64,000 nucleotides of DNA from Rhodococcus_G sp042879035 (lineage in GTDB: Bacteria; Actinomycetota; Actinomycetes; Mycobacteriales; Mycobacteriaceae): assembly GCF_042879035.1 (NCBI RefSeq), contig NZ_JBIAOU010000003.1, forward strand, positions 359,356 through 423,355, written 5' to 3'. Shown here piece after piece: positions 59,234-64,000 of the stretch (position 1 is the stretch's first letter; each line of letters starts with the position of its first letter). The notes under the pieces were generated by a model, which was not told the DNA's origin, did no database searches, and saw only the letters and a list, made by a program, of their open reading frames with translations. The translations under genes were made by a program, and so were the position numbers.

Positions 59234-60632
59234 CCTGCCGGGCCCGTTCGGCGGCCGCCTCGGCGCGGTCCCGGCGCTGACACCGGTAGATCGACGCATC
59301 CCGGCTGCGCACGATCAGGTATGCGGCTGCGACCGCGATCATTCCGCCGGGCAGCACCGCCCAGCCGCCGGTCATCTCCGCGACCATCACCATGATCGCC
59401 AACGGCGCCCGCGCCGCGCTGCCGAAACACGACATCATCCCGACCACCACGAACGGGGCCGGGCTGTCCGGGATCGACGACACCAGCGGTTCGAGAATCC
59501 GCCACACCGCGGCCCCGACGAACCCGCCGATCACCATGCCGGGACCGAATATTCCGCCGGAACCACCGGTTCCGATCGACAGCGACGTCGCAACGATCTT
59601 GAGCAACGGCAGGGTCAGCACGATCCACAGCGGCAGCGCGAGCAACGACTCCCGGTCGAGGGCCTCCTGCACCCAGCCGTACCCGCTGCCGAGCACCTGT
59701 GGCACCGCCAACGCGAGCAGTCCGACGAGCAGGCCGCCGATCGTCGGTGTGACGATCCGGCCGCCCGGGAGCTGCGTGCTCACCGCGGCCGTTCCGTAGA
59801 AGATCCGGATGTAGAGCAGACCCACCACTCCGCCGAGCACCCCGATCACCAGGAACCACACCAGGTGCGTGGCGTCGTCGAATCGGTAGTCGCGCAACGC
59901 GAACCCGAACAGCGGCTCGTAGCCGAGGAACGATCCGAACACCCCGTACGCCGTGATCGACGCGATCAGCCCCGGGATCAGCGCCCGAAATTCGAAGTCC
60001 TCCCGATACGCGACCGTCGCGGACAGCACCGCACCGCCCAGCGGGGCGCCGAAGATGGCCCCGATACCCGACCCGATTCCGATCGCGACCGCGATCCGGC
60101 CCATGCCGTCGGGCAGATTCAGCCAACGCGTGAGCAGCGAGCCGAACCCGGCGGAGATCTGGGCGGTGGGCCCCTCTCGTCCCGCGGAGCCGCCGGAGCC
60201 GATCGTCAAGGCGCTGGACAGCATCTTCACCACCACGGCCCGGACCCGGATCGATCGCGGATCGCGGTGGTACGCCTCGATCGCGGCGTCCGTTCCGTGG
60301 CCCTGGGCCTCGGGTGCGAAGCGGGCGACCAGCGTCGCCGACAGCAGGGCACCGCCGGCGACGACGAGCGGAATCGCCCACCAGCGGGCGAACCCGTCGG
60401 AACCCGATCCGCCGCCGTCCCCGCTCGCCAGTGGCGGCGTGTAGCCGCCCACCCCTTCGAGCAGCAGCCGGCCCGTCCACTGCAGAAGGACCAGGAACAC
60501 CACCGCGCCCAGGCCGGCGATCACCCCGATCGCGATCCCCAGGACCAGCCAGGTTCGGGTGTAGCCGGTGAGCCACAGCCCGATTCGCGCCCCTACCGGC
60601 CGCTTCATTCGCTGGGCCCGGTCAGTGGACAC
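59229..60632 (-). CDS. ClC-type chloride channel/transporter
   Basis: The 467-aa membrane protein of the voltage-gated chloride channel family has GSGGSAGREGPTAQI (the GxxGREGP filter motif, about 166-180), GIGSGIGAIFGAPLGG (about 208-223), and GTGGSGGIFGPGMVIGG (GxFxP motif, about 352-368). Exchanger-type gating glutamate is in REGP. It moves chloride and possibly protons. GTG 60632 gives the coordinates used; ATG 60608 is an alternative. Its start overlaps the stop of the POT gene by 11 bp, so both are in one leftward operon. Confidence 0.92.
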   Translation of the reverse strand: MSTDRAQRMKRPVGARIGLWLTGYTRTWLVLGIAIGVIAGLGAVVFLVLLQWTGRLLLEGVGGYTPPLASGDGGGSGSDGFARWWAIPLVVAGGALLSATLVARFAPEAQGHGTDAAIEAYHRDPRSIRVRAVVVKMLSSALTIGSGGSAGREGPTAQISAGFGSLLTRWLNLPDGMGRIAVAIGIGSGIGAIFGAPLGGAVLSATVAYREDFEFRALIPGLIASITAYGVFGSFLGYEPLFGFALRDYRFDDATHLVWFLVIGVLGGVVGLLYIRIFYGTAAVSTQLPGGRIVTPTIGGLLVGLLALAVPQVLGSGYGWVQEALDRESLLALPLWIVLTLPLLKIVATSLSIGTGGSGGIFGPGMVIGGFVGAAVWRILEPLVSSIPDSPAPFVVVGMMSCFGSAARAPLAIMVMVAEMTGGWAVLPGGMIAVAAAYLIVRSRDASIYRCQRRDRAEAAAERARQA

Positions 60633-62091
60633 CGCGCATCATCCGGCTGATCCACGGCGACAGCAGCACCATCACCACCCCGACCGCGATCGATCCGAGA
60701 CCGATCCACAGGAAGTAGGGGGCCTGGTCGTCGGTGTCGTAGTACTTCGCGAGCGTCCCCGCCATCGAGCTGCCCAGCGCCACCGACAGGAAGAACAGCG
60801 CCACCATCTGGGTGTGGAACGCCTTGGGCGCCAGCTTCGTCGACAGCGAGAGCCCGACCGGCGACAGGAAGAGTTCCGCGAACGTGAACAGCAGCAGGAT
60901 GAACACCAGGGCAAGCAACGGGGTGCCGTTCGTCTGCCCGTCGGAGAACGGCAGGAACATCAGGAAGGCCAGACCCATGATCGTGGTGCCCGCCGCGAAC
61001 TTCAGCGGCGACGACGGCTGCCGCGGGCCGAGTTTCGTCCACATCGCGGCGAACACCCCTGCGAAGACGATGATGAACACCGGGTTGATCGACTGCACCC
61101 AGGACGCGGGGAAGTCCCAGCCGAAGAGGTTGCGGTCGAGGAATTTGTCGGAGTAGATCGCGACCACGGTGAACTGCTGCTGGAACAGCGACCAGAACGC
61201 GGCGCTCGCCAGGAACATCGGGATGAACGCGACCACCCGGCTGCGCTCGGTGCTGGTGATCTGCCTGCTGGACAGAATGATCGCGAAGTAGCCGACGGCC
61301 GCGGCGACCGTCAGCGCGACCACCACGTCGGACAGGTTGTCGGTGGTGATCACACCGGCCACACACAGCACGACCAGCACGACGACGGCAGCGATCGCCC
61401 CCGCCACGTACTTCCACAGCACCGAACCCGGCAGCGGATTCGCCGGCGCCGAGCCGATGTCGCCGAGGCGCTTGCGGCCCAACGTGTACTGGGTCAGCCC
61501 GAGCGCCATGCCGATCGCGGCCAGCGCGAAACCGACGTGGAAACCCCAGTTGTCCTGCGCCCACCCGGTCAGCAGCGGCCCGAGGAAGGCACCGATGTTG
61601 ATGCCCATGTAGTAGATCGAGAATCCGGCGTCGCGCCGCTCGTCGCCCTCGGCGTACAGGTCACCGACCAGCGAGGTGGCATTCGCCTTCAGGCCGCCAC
61701 TGCCGACCGCGATGAGGATCAGGCCGACCCCGACCCCGGGGAGTCCGGGGATGACCGCCAACGCGATGTGCCCGAGCATCACGAGCACCGCGCTGTAGAA
61801 CAGCGTCCGCTCGGAGCCGAGGATCCGGTCCGCGATCCAGGCGCCGAGAATCGTCGACAGGTAGACGGTGCCGCCGTAGGCACCGACGATGGAGACGGCC
61901 GACGCCTCGGAGATGCCGAGACCGCCCTCGGCGGCCGAGTAGTAGAGGTAGTAGATCAGGATGCCCTGCATCCCGTAGAAGGAGAAGCGCTCCCACAGTT
62001 CGACCGAGAACAGATTGGCCAGCGCGAAGGGCTGGCCGAAGAACCCGTGTTCGGACTTGGGGTCCCGGGGTGGCGACGCGAGCTCGCTCAT
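60622..62091 (-). CDS. POT/PTR2 family proton-dependent peptide transporter
   Basis: The 489-aa, roughly 14-span transporter has the POT hallmark ELWERFSFYGMQGILIYYLYY (ExxERFxYYG, about 31-51), a second signature GGLKANATSLVGDLYAEGDERRDAGFSIYYMGINIGAFLGP, and NPVFIIVFAGVFAAMWTKLG. It imports di- and tripeptides with protons. It starts at ATG 62091. The ClC gene overlaps its end, suggesting linked handling of charge during peptide uptake (inference). Confidence 0.94.
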   Translation of the reverse strand: MSELASPPRDPKSEHGFFGQPFALANLFSVELWERFSFYGMQGILIYYLYYSAAEGGLGISEASAVSIVGAYGGTVYLSTILGAWIADRILGSERTLFYSAVLVMLGHIALAVIPGLPGVGVGLILIAVGSGGLKANATSLVGDLYAEGDERRDAGFSIYYMGINIGAFLGPLLTGWAQDNWGFHVGFALAAIGMALGLTQYTLGRKRLGDIGSAPANPLPGSVLWKYVAGAIAAVVVLVVLCVAGVITTDNLSDVVVALTVAAAVGYFAIILSSRQITSTERSRVVAFIPMFLASAAFWSLFQQQFTVVAIYSDKFLDRNLFGWDFPASWVQSINPVFIIVFAGVFAAMWTKLGPRQPSSPLKFAAGTTIMGLAFLMFLPFSDGQTNGTPLLALVFILLLFTFAELFLSPVGLSLSTKLAPKAFHTQMVALFFLSVALGSSMAGTLAKYYDTDDQAPYFLWIGLGSIAVGVVMVLLSPWISRMMRGVH

Positions 62092-62143
62092 TCGAAAACT
62101 GTCCCACGCAGTGGACGGCCCCGCGCGGCGTGATGCGAAGGCG

Positions 62144-62521
62144 TTACCGCCCGGCGGAGCGCTGGGTGATCAGCCCGTACAGAGCGCGCCAGCCGAGCAG
62201 GAACACGGCCAGGACCGTCGCGGCGACGAGGATGAAGCTGAAGGCGGTGCCCTGCCCGGACACCACGCGCAGCAGCATGCCGCCGACCAGCGTGCACAGC
62301 CAGATCACGATCCCCGCGGGGACCACCGACGCGGGTACCGACTTGTCGCGGTACAGCGCCTGGTTCGCCAGCCAGCCGAGGGCGAGGCCGCCGAGGAACG
62401 GCCACGCCGTGGTCAGCAGACCGGTCAGGGCGTTGGCTTCGTCGTGGCTGCGGCGTCCGATCGCGCAGAACACGACCACCAGAACGATGTCGACGAGCAG
62501 GACCGGCAGCACCTTCTTCAC
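62144..62521 (-). CDS. DUF3054 membrane protein
   Basis: The 125-aa protein has four hydrophobic segments and matches the DUF3054 pattern: LLVDIVLVVVFCAIGRRSHDEANALTG, TAWPFLGGLALGWLANQAL, and a final FILVAATVLAVFLLGWRALYGLI. Function unknown. It starts at GTG 62521 and lies 52 bp upstream of the POT gene on the same strand. Confidence 0.9.
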   Translation of the reverse strand: MKKVLPVLLVDIVLVVVFCAIGRRSHDEANALTGLLTTAWPFLGGLALGWLANQALYRDKSVPASVVPAGIVIWLCTLVGGMLLRVVSGQGTAFSFILVAATVLAVFLLGWRALYGLITQRSAGR

Positions 62522-62638
62522 GGCGTCCAGCCTAGGCGGTGCCCCCGGCGCGTCCGCCGAACGGGAGTCTTCGTGGGCCGATTCGCGGACGGTGGTCCGG
62601 CCGGGCGGTGATACTGCGACGGGACACCGGGAGGCGCG

Positions 62639-63842
62639 ATGACGCGGTGGGACGACGAGTGCGACGTGCTGGTGGCGGGGTCGGGGGCGGGCGGGATGAC
62701 CGGCGCGTACACCGCGGCTCGGGAGGGAATGGAGGTGACGCTCGTCGAGGCCACGGACCGGTTCGGCGGGACCACCGCGTACTCCGGCGGCGGGGGCATG
62801 TGGTTCCCGTGCAACGCGGTGCTGAGGCGGGCCGGGGACGACGACACGGTCGAGGACGCGCTCACCTACTTTCGGTCCGTCGTCGGTGACGGCAGCCCCG
62901 CCGAACTGCAGGAGACGTTAGTGGTGGGGGCGGTGGTGTCCCGGGACGGAGAACGGCGGGCGATCCGGGCGCGTCGTGGAGTCCTGTTGGCGGCGGGCGG
63001 TTTCGAGCGCAACCAGGACATGCGCGACGAGTACGGCGTTCCCGGGGTGGCGGGACACGATGGGGCCGTGGGGCAACGTCGACAAGGCGCACCGGGCGGG
63101 CATCGACGTCGGCGGCGCGACCCGCCTGATGGACCAGGCGTGGTGGTCGCCGGGTCTGACGCACCCGAACGGCCGGTCCGCGTTCGCATTGTGGTTCACC
63201 GGCGGAATCTTCGTCGACTCGGCGGGGGAGCGGTTCGTCAACGAGTCGGCGCCCTACGACCGCCTGGGCCGCGACGTCATCGCGCACCTCGACGACGGCG
63301 GCGGCGCGGCGTTGCCGTTCTGGATGATCTACGACGACCGTGAGGGCGTCGTGCCGCCGGTCAAGGCGCCGAACGTGCCGCTCGCGGCGACCGACGAGTA
63401 CGTCGCGGCCGGGTTGTGGCGCACGGCGGACACGCTAGAGGAGCTGGCCGAGCAGATCGCGGTGCCCGGTGACGCGCTGGCGCGGACGGTCCGGCGGTTC
63501 AACGCGTTCGCCGCGTCCGGCGTCGACGAGGACTTCGGGCGCGGCGACGAACCGTACGACCGGTCGTTCTCCGGTGGCCGGTCGCCGCTGGTCCCGATCG
63601 AGAAGGGACCGTTCCACGCCGCCGCGTTCGGGATCTCCGACCTGGGCACCAAGGGCGGGCTCGTCACCGACACCTCGGCGCGCGTGCTGCGCGGTGACGG
63701 CACGGTCGTCGAGGGCCTGTACGCCGCGGGCAACACGATGGCGCCGGTGAGCGGAACCGTCTACCCGGGCGGCGGCAACCCGATCGGGGCGAGCATGGTG
63801 TTCGGTCACATCGCGGCGCTGGACATGTCGGCGAGGGGCTGA
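62639..63842 (+). pseudogene. decayed flavin dehydrogenase (FAD-binding_2, 3-ketosteroid-dehydrogenase-like)
   Basis: The start has the FAD motif DVLVAGSGAGGMTGAYTAAREG and GGTTAYSGGGGMWFPCN. After PAELQET (about 62915) it jumps to VGAVVSRDGERRAIRARRGVLLAAGGFERNQ, missing about 130 residues of the family. Near 63045-63060 the frame changes and HTMGPWGN-like DTMGPWGNVDKAHRAG begins another frame that continues intact to the TGA at 63842 (YAAGNTMAPVSGTVYPGGGNPIGASMVFG). ATG 62639 follows GGGAGG. Intact relatives (about 550 aa) desaturate ketosteroids or similar enones. Two lesions make this a real pseudogene. Confidence 0.85.
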
Positions 63843-63850
63843 AAGGCGAA

Positions 63851-63892
63851 CGCGCCCACCACGGCTCGGAGGGGAGAGCCGGGGTGGGCGCG
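63851..63892. terminator. convergent terminator before the YceI gene
   Basis: CGCGCCCACC (63851-63860) pairs with GGTGGGCGCG (63883-63892), with an inner GGCTC/GAGCC extension, 9 nt after the flavin dehydrogenase stop and 14 bp from the stop of the leftward YceI gene. Confidence 0.7.
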
Positions 63893-63905
63893 CGATCGGG
63901 GGAGG

Positions 63906-64000
63906 TCAGGCCTGGAGGCCGGCCTCGATCTCGAGGGTGATGGTGATCTTGTCGCCGACGACGGCGCCGCCGCCTTCGAGGGGCATGTCGATGGAGATGT
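63906..64000 (-). CDS. YceI family protein, C-terminal end only
   Basis: The last 31 codons of a leftward gene that starts beyond the window. They read ISIDMPLEGGGAVVGDKITITLEIEAGLQA and stop. The VGDKITITLEIEA strand is the usual end of YceI lipocalin-like proteins, which bind polyisoprenoid-type lipids. Confidence 0.75.
   Translation of the reverse strand, partial: ISIDMPLEGGGAVVGDKITITLEIEAGLQA

Noticed and set aside
57994..60576. 860-codon leftward open frame opposite PBP, TauE/SafE and ClC genes
   Set aside because: Arg/Gly-rich shadow of GC-rich coding DNA; all overlapping genes on the correct frames have clear family motifs.

Overview
The window is high-GC actinobacterial DNA, most like Rhodococcus or a close relative in the Mycobacteriales. 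The signs are frequent GTG starts, many 4-base stop/start overlaps, TAnnnT -10 boxes 6-8 nt upstream of starts that lack a ribosome binding site, and proteins close to mycobacterial families: an Rv0805-like phosphodiesterase, an Rv0183-like monoacylglycerol lipase and an Rv2864c-like penicillin-binding lipoprotein. It is chromosomal accessory sequence rich in transporters, regulators and catabolic enzymes. I see no rRNA, tRNA, CRISPR array or phage. The only clear mobile element is one IS630-family insertion sequence.

Layout. 0-2 kb: the first codons of a leftward gene, a decayed GMC oxidoreductase and an RpiR/SIS regulator. 2.1-9.3 kb: an ABC uptake operon of the sugar/glycerol-phosphate type, interleaved with a tyrosine-phosphatase-like enzyme and two calcineurin-type phosphodiesterases. 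9.3-17.4 kb: an SGNH hydrolase, a pirin pair (one intact, one decayed), a quinone-reductase-like MDR protein, TetR/DedA, a Pip/YhgE-like membrane protein, a SIMPL lipoprotein and a GlcG/HbpS-like protein. 17.5-28.8 kb: a probable catabolic regulon with an acyl-CoA synthetase and a Liv-type ABC importer, then a cluster around a TetR gene (SMP-30, ACAD10/11-like dehydrogenase, SnoaL-like, VOC and CMD proteins). Two nearly identical 19-bp palindromes 9.9 kb apart tie the two halves together.

28.8-38.3 kb: an FAD-linked oxidase, lipase, broken epoxide hydrolase, stand-alone type-II lumazine synthase, acyltransferase, rhodanese, an OhrR-like MarR regulator, a very unusual triplet-repeat cysteine protein, a flavin monooxygenase interrupted by one stop codon, and a lipoprotein hydrolase. 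38.7-43.6 kb: a Mn/Fe-type ABC importer, two coupled unknown genes and a PP2C phosphatase. 44-50.6 kb: an orphan peptide-type binding protein with a clear promoter/operator, an M50 protease, a 35-residue membrane peptide, and MarR/MMPL and HxlR/SDR pairs. 51.5-64 kb: the IS element, an amidase, an ABC-F protein, an unknown protein with RHH-like features, a penicillin-binding lipoprotein, a TauE/SafE protein, a ClC channel, a POT peptide transporter, a DUF3054 protein, a decayed flavin dehydrogenase and the end of a YceI gene.

The strongest novelty candidates are the cysteine/small-residue triplet protein at 34.9-35.4 kb, the twin-operator catabolic regulon, the phosphodiester uptake-and-hydrolysis operon, and a three-copy hairpin element placed just upstream of start codons. 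Five genes are broken (GMC, pirin-2, epoxide hydrolase, monooxygenase, flavin dehydrogenase). At least two of the lesions are single-base and could be sequencing errors.
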